Shown here: positions 12,213 to 23,834 of the stretch, in pieces
How the letters are laid out: each line of letters starts with the position of its first letter
How positions within the stretch are numbered: position 1 is the first letter of the stretch
DNA from: Eunapius fragilis
Taxonomy: Eukaryota > Porifera > Demospongiae > Spongillida > Spongillidae
Direction: 5' to 3'
Length of the DNA stretch: 64,000 nt
NCBI GenBank assembly: GCA_963681505.1
Contig: OY811993.1
Span: forward strand, 124,001-188,000
Notes under the pieces: generated by a model
What the model was told of the DNA's origin: nothing
Seen by the model: only the letters and a program-made list of their open reading frames with translations
Databases searched by the model: none
Translations under genes and position numbers: made by a program

Positions 12213-14546
12213 TTAACCCTTCACCTGCGATGGGCACATTTTTGTGCCCGTTATTAGCTCTTGCGCTATGCGGAGGGCACATTTATGTGATGAGTGGGAC
12301 ACGTGTCCGGTAAACATGCACTACGCGCGAACGGTACAGTATTTGCAGGTGTCGTTAGGCATACTAGCTAAGCATTACGTATGTTATTACATACAACTCT
12401 TTTATCGGGGCAATACACGAAAAAGCAAACAAAAAAACATTGCCTTCCGACACTGAATTTCTCCACCAGTTGAAGTAATTTTAGTGATGATGGCTTTGAT
12501 AGCTATGTTGAGGAAGAGAACGAGGGTTGTGAGCTTATTCGTAGATATTATGTTTGCTTACACCGGATGTGGGCGTCGTAATCAGTTGTCAGGCTTCAGC
12601 TGATGAAACTGCAGCCATGGAGTATCAAGAGGATATGGTAACGGAATACAAGTCTGTGGAGGCAGAGGAATAATTATGTGGACCATAGAACTCAGCAAGC
12701 ACCCCAAGTTCACTGTACCTCACCACAAGCTTGCTGACCCCTTACACCACAAGCCTCCTATTGCTCCCTTACACCAGTGCACGTTGACCCCATGCACGTC
12801 AAGCCTATTGCTCCCTTACACAACAAGCTTACTGCTCCCTTACACAACAAGCTTACTGCTCCCTTACACAACAAGCTGACTGCTCCCTTACACGACAAGT
12901 CTCCTGCCTCCTTACACAACAAGCCTACAGCTCCCTCTCCAGCTCCCATACACAACAAGCCTACTGCTCCCTTACACAACAAGCTTACTGCTCCCTTACA
13001 CGACAAGTCTCATGCTCCCATACACAACAAGCCTACAGCTCCCTTACAAGACAAGCCTCCAGCTCCCTTACACAACAAGCCTACTGCTCCCATACAGCTC
13101 CCTTACACAACAAGCCTCCTGCTCCCATACACGACAAGCCTACTGCTCCGTTACACGACACGCTTACTGCTCCCATACACAACAAGCCTCCTGCTCCCAT
13201 ACAAGACAAGCCTCCAGCTCCCTTAAACAACAAGCCTACTGCTCCCATACGACAAGCCTACTGCTCCCTTACAAGATAAACTTACTGCTCCTTACACAAA
13301 AAGCCTACTGCTCCCATACAAGACAAGCCTACTGCTCCCTTACACGACAAGCCTACTGCTTCCAAATAAGACAAGCCTACTGCTCCCTTACACGACAAGC
13401 TTACTGCTCCCATACACGACAAGTCTCCTGCCCCTTACATAACAAGCTTACTGCTCCCTTACACAACAAGCTTACTGCTCCCTTACACAACAAGCCTACT
13501 GCTCCCATACAAGACAAGCCTACTGCTCCCTTACACAACAAGCCTACAGCTCCCTTACACGACATGCCTACTGCTCCCTTACAAGACAAGCCTACTGCTC
13601 CCTTACACAACAAGCCTCCTGCTACCTTACATAACAAGCCTACTGCTCCCATACAATACAAGCCTACAGCTCCCTTATACCACATGCCTTCTGCCCCCTT
13701 ACACGCCAAGCGTACAGCTCCCTTATACCGCATGCCTTCTGCCCCCTTACACGCCAAGCCTACTGCTCCCATACACCACATGCCTGCTGCTCCCTTACAC
13801 GACAAGCCTACTGCTCCCTTACACCACATGCCTGCTGCTCCCTTACAAGACAAGCCTACTGCTCCCTTACAAGACAAGCCTACTGCTCCCTTACACCACA
13901 TGCCTGCTGCTCCCTTACAAGACAAGCCTACTGCTCCCTTACACCACTTGCCTGCTGCTCCCTTACAAGACAAGCCTACTGCTCCCTTACACCATGCCTG
14001 CTGCTCATAAAACAAGCCTACTGTTCCCTTACAACACATGCCTGCTAACCCAACAATGCTGACTCCTTACGCCATGTTTCATATCGCTTCCTCTTACCTC
14101 TATCTGTAAATCAAAGGAGCTTCACCTCAGAGTTGCTACCCAATTTCACTGAGCAGCTGGCAGGGCAAGCGTATTGTGCCAGGCGGCACAACAAGGTATC
14201 TAAGCAATACATAACAGTAGATGCATGCCCATACTTTTAAAACGTAAGCTGACAACTTACATGTACCAAACGAGGAGTTCAGAACGGTAGTGTAGATTGT
14301 CCATTTTAAATGACGCACACTCGAAGATAGACGAAGAATAAGCACTACCTGCCGTCAGCCCAAATCACTCAAAAACGATAGAACAGACACTTTTTGACAC
14401 CCATTGTGAAAATAAAGGCCATCGGGCGCGTAGTAACCTAGAAAAACTAGCAAGTGTTCTAGTGCTCCATTTTTAAAATTTTGAATGAAAATCCTTCCGC
14501 ATAACGTGATGCTAATGAATATTAATTAGCACAGGTGAAGGGTTAA
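12213..14546. mobile_element. piggyBac-type non-autonomous element (12,217-14,542) with TTAA duplication
   Basis: TTAA at 12,213-12,216 and 14,543-14,546 brackets a 2,326-bp insert whose ends are inverted: CCCTTCACCTGCG on the left and, read inward from the right, CCCTTCACCTGTG. TTAA target duplication with CCC...GGG ends is the hallmark of the piggyBac superfamily. The insertion is proved internally: the paralogous unit at about 16,290-16,320 reads straight through (TCATTGGTTTTTAATAAGTG) with a single TTAA, and the copy near 11,510 is likewise uninterrupted. No piggyBac transposase frame is visible; most of the interior is a 24-bp minisatellite. It must have been moved by a transposase encoded elsewhere. 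Confidence 0.88.
12690..14020. repeat. 24-bp minisatellite inside the piggyBac-type element, about 55 units
   Basis: Unit roughly CCTACTGCTCCCTTACACAA plus CAAG, repeated with drift (acaag/gacaag/ccacatg variants). Because 24 is a multiple of 3 and the unit lacks stops, long frames persist: plus-strand octapeptides TAPLHNKP/TAPLHDKP and LLPYTTSL, and minus-strand octapeptide CKGAVGLL (up to 332 codons). These start inside the array and have no flanking gene structure, so I do not call them genes. Variants cluster (hhMPAAP types towards the right end), indicating local amplification. Confidence 0.9.
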
Positions 14547-14742
14547 TAAGTGAATAATTATTGCAGCATTCATTGGTGCTTGTTTTGATAATTTGAGTGT
14601 TGGTGAATGAATTATTAAACAATTATTTTTTAAATAAATTTAAGGTCATGTTTTTAATTAAGTTTATAACTATAACATTTGTTGGTATTGCTTTAATAAT
14701 GCAGGTTGGCTACCTTTTAATTGATTGTAAATTAATTTGCAG

Positions 14743-14784
14743 GTGATTGATGCATTTGAAACGGTCATTCATTCAAGTGGGCAG
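14743..14784 (+). other. Mini-exon-like unit, copy 3 (type B, 42 nt)
   Basis: Acceptor AATTAATTTGCAG and donor GTGAGTTAATAATG as in copy 2, but the core has diverged (GTGATTGATGCATTTGAAAC start). The splice-site flanks are better conserved than the core. Confidence 0.4.
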
Positions 14785-15556
14785 GTGAGTTAATAATGTA
14801 TTGATAATTACTGCATGATGAGCGTGTGTGTGGCTATAGGATATGTATGTACACATGTATGTATGTCTATACATATGTACGTACACATGTACGTATGTGT
14901 ATACGTACATATAGGATATGTACGTACACATGTATGTATGTCTATACATATGTACGTACACATGTACGTATGTATATACGTATGTATATATATACGTACA
15001 TGTAGAAACCTTTATTAGACATTGTTGAATAATACGTGTGTGAACGTATGTATGTATGTATGTATGTATGTATGTATGTATGTATGTGTATGTATGCATG
15101 TACGTATGCATGTACACATGTACTTAGTGGTTGCGTATGTACGTATGTATGTACGCATGTACTAAGTATGTACATACGTATGTATGTGCGTACGTATGTA
15201 CTTATGTATGTATGTATGTATTGTTACATGCTTGTTACATTGTTACATACATGCACATGTGGGTTGGTGTAGTCTGAGCATGACTGCTTAATAATTAAGG
15301 TCATGCTTTTAATTATGTTAATAATTATAGCAACCTTTATTAGACATTGTTGAATAATACTTGTGTGAACGTATGTATGTATGTGTTTGTATGTACGTAC
15401 GTATGCATGTACACATGTACTTAGTGGTTGCGTACGTACGTATGTATGTACACGTGTACTAAGTATGTACGTACGTATGTATGTGTGTACGTATGTACTT
15501 GTGTATGTATGTTGTGGTATGGCAAGCTAGTAATTATTTTTAAAATTGATTTTCAG

Positions 15557-15601
15557 TCCATTAACTTGTAAATGAAGGTCCTCATAAAGTCAAGTTAACG
15601 G
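15557..15601 (+). other. Mini-exon-like unit, copy 4 (type A, 45 nt)
   Basis: Near-duplicate of copy 1 with acceptor GATTTTCAG and donor GTGAGTTAATAATT. A TAA appears in one frame relative to copy 1. Confidence 0.4.
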
Positions 15602-16539
15602 GTGAGTTAATAATTATGGCGTGATGGACGTGTGTGTGGCTATGGGATATGTGCGTACACATGTATGTCTATACGTATGTACCTACACATGTACGTATGT
15701 GTATACGTGTGTATATATGCACATATATGAATGTACATACATGCACATGTGGGTGGGTGTAGTCTGAGCATGACTGCTTAATAATTAAGGTCATGCTTAT
15801 TAATTATAGCAGCCTTTATTGGACATTGTTGAATAATACATGTGTGAACGTATGTATGTATGTATGTATGTACGTGTGTGTATGTATGTATGTACGTATA
15901 CATGTACACGTGTACTTAGTGGTTGCGTACGTACGTATGTATGTGCACATGTACTAAGTATGTACGTACGTATGTATGTGCGTACGTATGTACTTGTGTA
16001 TGTATGTATGTTGTGGTATGGCATACATAGGTACGTATGTATGAGTACATATGTACGTTCATCCATGCGTATGTACGTGTGTACGCATGTACATACACAT
16101 GTGTAGTCTGTGTGCATGACTGCTTAATAATTAAGGTCTTGCATTTAATATAGATATTAATTAATAGCAGCCTTAATTAGCTCTTATTAATTAAATAAAG
16201 TTAGGGTCATGTTTTTAGTTAAGTTGATAATTAATTGGTGTTTATTGGTATTGCATTAATAATGGAATGGCTAAATTATTCATTTAGAGGTCATTGGTTT
16301 TTAATAAGTGAATAATTATTGCAGCATTCATTGGTGCTTGTTTTAATAATTTGAGTGTTGGTGAATGAATTAATTCTTTCAATAAATTTAAGGTCATGTT
16401 TTTTAATTAAGTTTATAATTATAGCAGCATTTATTGGTATTGCTTAATAATTTTGGCACAAGGGGGAAACATGCTTGTGGCTTTAGGGTGCTTGTTCCTT
16501 GCTTGTAATAATTTTAATTGATTATAAATTAATTTGCAG

Positions 16540-16585
16540 GTCAACTATGTATTTGAAAAGGATGGTCCCTCATTCAAGTGGTCGG
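16540..16585 (+). other. Mini-exon-like unit, copy 5 (type B, 46 nt)
   Basis: Acceptor AATTAATTTGCAG, donor GTGAGTTAATAATG, reading VNYVFEKDGPSFKWSG. A strong polypyrimidine acceptor (TTTTTTTTCCCTCCCCAG) follows at 16,792-16,809 and could define a downstream terminal exon. Confidence 0.45.
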
Positions 16586-17020
16586 GTGAGTTAATAATGT
16601 ATTAATAATTGCAGCATGGAGGTGGGGTTGGTAGTTGCACTTGGTCTGTGCATGACAGCTGAATAATTATTTCATTCCTAATCCTAATTTAATGTCTTGC
16701 TTTTACTTAACTATAGCAGCCTTAATAATATAATTGATCATTGGTCATGAATACATTGCGTTTTATTGCTACTAATTATAACTTCTGATTGTTTTTTTTC
16801 CCTCCCCAGGAGCTTTGCACCAGGTTTTCAAGTTTAGAGAGAAAGAATGTGACATCTGGACCCTGTTGTATTATATTCTGAAGTCGTGTTGTTTGCGTGT
16901 AATAATGAGTCATGCATGGATTCCGAGAGGGCCAAAGGTTGTTATAAAAGTCTAGTCTAATAAAATCGCTGCACCTCGAGGTCATGACAATCCAGTTTAG
17001 CAATAGAGTAGGTGACATCT

Positions 17021-17164
17021 ATGGGAAGCACTGGCTCTAACAATGATGGCGAGTTTGTACAATGGGTATATGACGGCGCATTTGTTGATGAGTTTGTACC
17101 TTTGGTATCTGACGGTGCAATTTTAAGACAGGATGTAATTGCCGCTGCAGACTTACAAGATTAG
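17021..17164 (+). CDS. Possible 47-aa ORF, unrecognised
   Basis: ATG-to-TAG frame downstream of the strong acceptor at 16,809. The product is acidic with an internal imperfect duplication (VYDGAFVDEFV / VSDGAILRQDV). No known domain. It could be the tail of a transcript using the upstream mini-exons, or chance. Confidence 0.2.
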   Translation: MGSTGSNNDGEFVQWVYDGAFVDEFVPLVSDGAILRQDVIAAADLQD

Positions 17165-18440
17165 TCATAGTAAGAATTCATGTATGTGTGTGTGTATATA
17201 ACCATTATTCATTTGGTTAGGCAGTTGTGAAATTATTAAGACTAAAGATAACATCACTAAGCGGACCGGTAGTTTATAATACGCTTCCGTGCACCCTAGC
17301 TGGCGTATAATGCAATTAATATCCGTGCCTTTAGTATAGTGCTTATAACATATAACATTGAATAAACACATGCACGAATAGTAATTACCTATGAACACAC
17401 ATGAATTAATTGGGCTGTGTCCCCTCCTGTGTGCAGCAGGTTCGAATATACATTATGATTCATGTATGTTATTGTTGTTTGTACATGACGGCTCATATAT
17501 CACTGAGGATGATAATTTTAATTTCATATCAAGTATTTTAATATTTTGTACAGAAAATTATAACACGACATATCATAATAAAATAACAAACTACCTAATC
17601 TAAACAGTGTACATGTCCGAGTCAAAGCATCTAGACAGCATTGCAGTGGCATTTGCTTTAACAAGGTTAAGATTTAGCCTATTACATGTTTTGTTCTAAC
17701 ACATGTTCTAGGTGGTGGAACAATCATAGGATGACACTAGCTGATCAACAGGGAATTTCCTCCATGAAAACTTGATATCTGGGAGCAAATGGAGGCCTTA
17801 CTTCGCTGAAGACTTGGCCACCGTGGATAATCAACCAACCACCTTCATTGACTGCACTGTTGAAACTTGCTAATACATTAACCGATTACCGGCCACTTTA
17901 ATTATCCGTCATTGCGTAGAGTCACGGCCGTAGAATATTTTCGTAGCTGCTAATTATTGCGTTAGAAAGAGATATCGTCTTAAAAATGCGAACAAAAGCA
18001 GAACGAAGCAAAATATGTACAGGCAAGTTTCTTTCTACCGTTAGTAAAGTCTCTATTGCATATTATTAAACCTACGCTTTTTTCCGATCGTTACTTTCTC
18101 CGTCGAGGTGCTCGTGTTCAATATACGTAAGGCTGTGAAATTGGTTCTTATTCGGCAGTGACACAAACGTTTGCATTTTCAGTTAAAATACCAAGTAAGA
18201 GGACTATTCTAATGTATTTTCTTTTAAAATGAGGTTATCTTACGCTAAAGTTCGAAATATGATGGACAGCAGCTAACCCATGTTGAAGTGAGTTCTAATT
18301 ATTGCACGCATGCTATGTTCTGTTTGAATACCCCTCTTTCAATAGGAACAGTGCAAACCTAGCTGATTTTTAACCCATTTACATTTGAAGGCCACTAATG
18401 ACACAATATACTGCGTTAGAAGGTACGTTTGTTCACACAA
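17165..18440. other. Intergenic, nothing recognised
   Basis: AT-rich with dense stops in all frames. No repeat unit, RNA gene or splice series stands out. Confidence 0.5.
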
Positions 18441-18469
18441 GCTTCCCACACACATTCGTGGAGAGGTGC

Positions 18470-19290
18470 AGTTGTGATACGGGGGTGTAGTGATGATGTG
18501 GAAGTGTAGTGGTTATGTAGTTGTTCTGTGGTGATGTGGGGGTGCACTGGTGTGTAGGGTTTCAGTGGTGATGTGTTCAATACTGATGTGGGGTGACGTG
18601 GTGATGTCGAGTAATGTGGGATGAAATGTTAATGTGGGCTGAAGGGGTGATGTGGGGTGAGATGGTAGTGTAGGGGGAAGTGGTGATGTGGGGAATGTGG
18701 GGGGAAGTGGTGATGTGCTGTGAAGTGGTGATGTGGGAGTGGAGTGGTGATGTGTGGGTCCAGTGGTGATATGCTGTGAAGTGGTGATGTGGTAGTGGAG
18801 TGGTGATCTGGGTGCAGTGGTGATGTGGGTGATGTGTGGGTGCAGTGGTGATGTGGGGTGATGTGTGGGTGCAGTGGTGATGCGTGGGTGCAGTGGTGAT
18901 GCGTGAAGCAATGGTGATGATGGAGTGGAGTGGTGATGTGAGTGCAGTGGTGATGTGGGGTGATGTCTTGATGCAGTGGGGATTTTGGGTGATGTGTGGG
19001 TGCAGTGGTGAGTGGGACATGTATGGGTGGAGTGGTGATGTGGGGTGATCTGTGGGTGCAGTGGTGATGTGGGGTGATGTGTGGGTGCAGTGGTGATGTG
19101 TAGTTGCAGTGGTGATGTGGGGTGCAGTGTGGATGCAGTGGTGGGGTGATGTGTGGGTGCAGTGGGGATGTGGGGTGATGTGTGGGTGCAGTGGGGATGT
19201 CGGGTGATGTGTGGGTGCAATGGTGATGTGGGGTGATGTGTGGGTGCAGTGGTGATGTGTGAAGCAGTGGTGATGTGGGAGTGCCACCCA
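18470..19290. repeat. GTGATGTGG-type minisatellite
   Basis: Degenerate tandem repeats built from GGTGATGTG, GGGTGATGTGTGGGTGCAGT and variants, mostly in 12- and 30-bp steps. The minus strand is open in three frames (HHPTSPLHPHIT-type His/Pro/Thr repeats up to 248 codons). They are compositional artefacts without a start context or flanking exons. Confidence 0.85.
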
Positions 19291-19377
19291 GGTTGTCATG
19301 AAGTCCGGTGTGTTGGACTATATCTTTATGTATAGCAACAACAAAGCCATGATCTGTTGAGAATGAAATGATCAAAG

Positions 19378-19795
19378 TCCGTCGATTACGTAACTCGAGG
19401 TTAAATTAACAGGGTCCTTCCCAGTTCCATTGCGCGTGTATAAAGTTGCTTTATAAGAGAGAGGGGGGTTTGTCGGCGTGGTCGGGGTGTTAGCCTTTAG
19501 GCCATGATCTGTTGAGAGGGTTGTGGTGCGGAAAAAAAAAACAAGAAAAAAAAAACTCTCGCTGGCGAATTTTCAAAGTCCGTCAATTACGTAACTCGAG
19601 ATAAAATTAACAGGGTCCTTCCCAGTTCCATTGCGCGTGTATAAAGTTGCTTTAAAAGAGAAGGGGGTTTGTTGGCGTGGTCGGGGTGTTAGCCTTTAGG
19701 CCATGATCTTTTGAGAGGGGTGTGGTGGGAAAAAGAAAAAAAAAACTCTCGCTGGCGAATTTTCAAAGTCCGACATTACGTAAGTAACGAATGGT
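19378..19795. repeat. About 200-bp tandem repeat, two full and one partial copy
   Basis: Each copy begins near AAAGTCCGTC(G/A)ATTACGTAACTCGAG and runs through CAGGGTCCTTCCCAGTTCCATTG and GTTAGCCTTTAGGCCATGATCT to an A-rich tract. A diverged fourth copy is at about 27,430-27,600, separated by 7.6 kb. Confidence 0.8.
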
Positions 19796-21097
19796 AATTA
19801 AAATATGAAGTACGAAAGGGTGCTCAATGTGCTAGAAAGAAGGTCAGTTTAGTGTACAAGAACACTTGACCAAGCTGATTACTAAAAAACCGACTAATCA
19901 GTTTACGTATAGGTGCATGGTCGAACAGTTTAATTTCGTAAGTAAGTTATGGGTGCCGAGAATAGCCCTGACTGGCTGCAGGAGTGCGTAGTTTCTATAA
20001 CCGGGCCTGGCTGATGAAATAATGATGTAATTATTACTAATGACGTACCAGTACACGTCACGTGATCCCGAGGAAGACAGTGGGTATCTCTGATGAATGT
20101 ATAATAACTCCTGTATGGATGTGTTTTTTTCCCTGGACCAGTGAGATTTCGAAAGGTCGTATATGTGTGCGTATAACCAATATTCATAGTGTTGGGCGGG
20201 CAATGTAGTGGTGCAACAAAAGGAGGGGGTTAGAGCCCTTGTGATGGAGAGAGTGAGAGAGAGAGGGAGAGAGAGAGAGTAGAACATATATGTAAGGTCG
20301 CCTCGTCCCCTCACTCCGATGCGGACGGTAGGGCGCTTCTAAACACAGACCAGTGCGTGGACGTCCGCGGGCTTTATATCATGATATCAAGAGTAAGCTG
20401 CGGAAAGAAAGAATTATAATACTATGCACGCATGAAATATAGAGAATTTGGTACAGTGTAAGGTCGCCTCGTCCCCTCACTCTGATACGGACGGTAGGGC
20501 GCTTCTAAAGACAGACCGGTGCATGGACGTCCGCGGGCTTTATTGATATCAAGAGTAAGCTGCGGAATGAAAGAATTATTATAATACTATGCACGCATGA
20601 AATATACTGAGAGTTTAGTATAGTGTACGGTCGCCTCGTCCCCTCACTCCGATACGGACGGTAGGGCGCTACTAAGACAGACCGGTGGGGAGTGTCCCGT
20701 CACGGTCTCGGTCAGTATGATATCAAGAGTAAGCTTAGTATAGGATAAAGATCTGGCTGCCTGCAGTAGTACGTAGTTTCTACGTAAGTATTTCAACCCA
20801 CCCATACTCATCACGTGATCCCGAGGAAGACGGAGGGTATAGCTAATACCTTGCCTGAGTAATTATTCCACGCTTTCAATAGCGCTAATTCACTTATTAC
20901 GTGTCTGCATGTTGAAATCGTCATCCCATAACTTCTTTCAGCTAATTTTCTGTACGCTCCATACAAACTCCCATACCTAACAACAGTGCACACTTGCCAA
21001 CCCTTAGACTTCAACGACCGCCCTTGAATGCAGCCGGCTAGTTACACCATATTTCTATCACGAAGTGTTGCTCTGGTCTCCATGATACCAAGCTCCG

Positions 21098-21264
21098 GAG
21101 GACCAGACCTCGACAAAGTGACCATATCACTGCATGAAATGTATGGGTGACATAGGTGCCCAGTCCGCTCCCTCACATCTGGCGAGTTAGCTCACGAGAT
21201 CAGCCCCCACGTCACCCATACATTTCATGCGGTGATATGGTCGCTCTGTCGAGGTCCGGTCCTC
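21098..21264. repeat. Long hairpin, copy 1 (54-bp arms)
   Basis: Arms 21,098-21,151 and 21,211-21,264 are inverted copies matching at about 50 of 54 positions, with a 59-bp unpaired centre. Confidence 0.85.
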
Positions 21265-21958
21265 ATATGGTACGAGTTGTGTAGTTGGGACCACATGACA
21301 TGAAGAGTGAAATGGCGGAACTGCGCGGTTACAGACAACTCGGTCTATGCACCCGTTTGGTTGGCCAGGTGTGAGCGGTCGATTAACGTGGTTGCTGGAT
21401 GGGTAGTAGCCCGCGAGCGCTCGACAGAATCTCTATTTGGGGCCGGCAGCGTATACTTTATGCTCCCGGGTGGATTGCGATGGTTCATCTTCACTGCAGC
21501 ACCCTCCGAGGCCTAGTAGCTACGGTTAAGTCACACGCCCCCCTTCCCCTGGCTGCAATGATCACGTGAGATGATCATCTAATATTCATGGGACTAAAAA
21601 TATATATATTTTGCAGCTAGGCGAACCGTCGTCGAGCTGCCAAATCGACCACGCAGTCTCATGTACTTCTCCCACGTTACACAATGGTTTTATTTTGAGC
21701 TACAGACGTATACAGTTGCGGAGAACCGACGAATCCGTATTGCGGAGTCAGAAGCGGACGGTATGCGATTTGGCGCATGCTAGGCGAACGTGCCAAATGG
21801 GCACCACAGTCTCTTGTGGTGGTTCCACGCAACGCAATGGGTTTTTCTTGAGCAACACACCTAGAGCGATGGCCTGTGTGTATAACCAATATTCATAGTG
21901 TTGGGCGGGCAATGTAGTGGTGCAACAAAAGGAGGGGGGGGGTAGAGCCATTGTGATG

Positions 21959-21994
<36 letters not shown>

Positions 21995-22452
21995 TAGAGA
22001 TCGGATTATACTAAAACATGTAAGGTTGCCTCGTCCCCTCACTCCGATACGGGGCGCTACTAAGACAGACCGGTGGGGAATGTCCCATCTCGGTCTCGGT
22101 GAGTATGATATCAAGAGTAAGCTATAGGATTAAGATCTGGCTGCTTATTACGTAATTATTTCAACCTATACTCATCACGTGATGCCGAGGAAGACAGAGG
22201 GTATAGCTAATACCTTGCCCGAGTCATTATTCCACGCTTTCAATAGCGCTAATTCACTTATTACGTGTCTGCATGTTGAAATCGTCATCCCATAATTTCC
22301 TTTTCTGTACGCTCCATACAAACTCCCATACCAAACAACAGTGCACACCTGCGAAACCTTAGACTTCAACGACCGCCCTTGAATGCAGCCGGCTAGTTAC
22401 ACCATATTTATATCACGAAGTGTTGGTCCGGTCTCCATGGTACCAAATCTCG

Positions 22453-22619
22453 GAGGACCAGACCTCGACAGAGTGACCATATCACTGCATGAAATGTATG
22501 GGTGACATAGGTGCCCAGTCCGCTACCTTACACCTGGCGTGTAATGTAGTGGACTGGGCACCTATGTCACCCATACATTTCATGCGGTGATATGGTCACT
22601 CTGTCGAGGTCCGGTCCTC
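22453..22619. repeat. Long hairpin, copy 2 (74-bp arms)
   Basis: Arms 22,453-22,526 and 22,546-22,619 match at about 71 of 74 positions around a 19-bp loop. It is the paralogue of the 21.1 kb hairpin, but here the arms extend 20 bp further towards the centre. Confidence 0.88.
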
Positions 22620-23436
22620 ATAAGGTACGAGTTGTGTAGTCGGGACCACATGACATGAAGAGTGAAATCGTGGAACTGCGCGGTTGCAGACAACTCGGTC
22701 TATGCACCGTTTGGTTGGCCAGGTGTGAGCGGTCGATTAACGTGGTTTCTGGATGGGTAGTATAGCCCACGAGCGCTCGACAGAATCTCCTTTTGGGGCC
22801 GGCAGCGTATACTTTATGCTCCCGGGTGGTGTGCGAGGATACATCTTCACTGCAGCACCCTCCGAGGCCTAGTAGCTTAGATTACGTCACACGCCCCCCT
22901 TCCCCTGGCTTGCAATGATCACGTGATATTATCAAATCTATTATTAATGGGACTGACTAAAGATATTTTTTTTGCAGCTAGACAAACCGTCGTCGAGCTG
23001 CCAAATCGGCCACGCAGTCTCGTGTACTTCTCCCACATTGCACAATGTGTTTTAGTTTGAGCGACAAACGTATACAGTTGCGGAGAACCGACGAATCCGT
23101 ATTGCGGAGCCAGAAGCGGACGGTATGCGATTTGGCGCATGCTAGGCGAACGGTCGTGGAGCTGCCATATGGGCACCACAGTCAGTCTCTTGTGGTGGTT
23201 ACGGTAGACAAGCGCGGAGATTTGCAATATATAACCAATATTCATAGCTTTTAATTTAATGCGCGCTGCTGCGTGCATGCACACGTGTACATGTCCTGGA
23301 GCCGAGAGGAGTGACGACAGCGGGTTCATATACAGTGCTCTTATAGTATCTTATGATTGCCTGGGGGACATGCATCACGTGATCAAGCAATGATGGGTCT
23401 GGGCACTTGATCAGAGAAAGGGCACAAGTCAGTTTT

Positions 23437-23464
23437 GCGGGGGGGGGGGGGGGGAGGGGGGGGA
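23437..23464. repeat. Poly-G tract
   Basis: A run of about 17 G, one A, then 8 G; a quadruplex-capable homopolymer. Confidence 0.9.
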
Positions 23465-23779
23465 AGCGCGCACGGTGTTCTCAACCTCGTGGGCCCCTCC
23501 AGAGGAGGCAGGGTTGACGGGAGAAGCGTTTATTTCGTTATTTATCCACTCCACTAGCCTTCAAATGTCTACTTTTATGGATTTGTCGGCTACCCACCGT
23601 AGTCACCTTGGGCTTTGCCAACTCCCAACGCCGAGCGCACCGAGCCTGGGTATACGCTTCCCAGCTTTTCCGACCCCCGCCCTGCGGCTGTGATCTACCT
23701 GCGTCGTCGTGTCGCGTAACATCTGGGGACCGGGGCTCTACAAAGTCGGGCATCCATGCTCTTTTGGCCTATACCGATG

Positions 23780-23834
23780 TATGGAGGGGGCGGTAACAGT
23801 TCCACTCAGTGGAACTGTTACCGCCCACTCCATA
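23780..23834. repeat. Near-perfect palindrome, 27-bp arms
   Basis: The core arms GGGCGGTAACAGTTCCACT (23,788-23,806) and its exact complement (23,808-23,826) are separated by one base. The symmetry continues to 27-bp arms with one mismatch. No run of T follows, and this is eukaryotic DNA, so a bacterial terminator is not a sensible reading. Confidence 0.9.

Larger units (their letters stand above)
10100..16790 (+). repeat. Tandemly duplicated block with splice-flanked mini-exon copies
   Basis: The block repeats itself at several scales. (GTAT/GTAC)n-rich stretches (10,285-10,640; 10,860-11,310; 14,840-15,230; 15,370-15,530; 15,650-16,100) alternate with AT-rich stretches carrying the refrain TAATTAAGGTCATGCTTTTAATT and TAGCAGCCTTTATTAGACATTG. 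The segment 11,330-12,000 recurs nearly unchanged at 16,100-16,790, and a third partial copy at 12,010-12,212 continues at 14,547-14,790 beyond an insertion. Each unit carries a short block with an acceptor (TTTGCAG or TTTCAG) and a GTGAGT-type donor, listed separately. The frames seen in the GTAT arrays (YVCMYVCM, HTYIHTYI) are repeat artefacts. Confidence 0.8.
19880..23330. repeat. Nested segmental duplications
   Basis: Three units of about 166 bp start at about 20,292, 20,459 and 20,625 (AAGGTCGCCTCGTCCCCTCA...GATATCAAGAGTAAGC). The stretch 20,740-21,800 recurs at 22,125-23,170 in the same order (CATCACGTGAT..CCGAGGAAGAC, the hairpin block, CGGCAGCGTATACTTTATGC, the AACCGACGAATCCGTATTGC block). 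20,160-20,290 recurs at 21,880-22,010 with a (GA)n tract. No frame carries a recognisable domain; short frames such as 21,307-21,516 recur only because the DNA does. Confidence 0.8.

Noticed and set aside
12758..14039. Long ORFs in the 24-bp minisatellite on both strands
   Set aside because: Open frames in several registers at once are explained by a stop-free unit whose length is a multiple of 3.
16653..16675. Possible single intact host gene in the 10-17 kb block
   Set aside because: No frame continues across the mini-exon copies consistently; only the splice-like organisation is reported.
17430..17460. GGTTCGAATATAC resembling a tRNA B box
   Set aside because: No A box at the right distance and no acceptor-stem pairing.
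18513..19375. His/Pro/Thr-rich ORFs up to 248 codons, minus strand
   Set aside because: Three overlapping frames share the same repeat-driven composition; no splice or start evidence.
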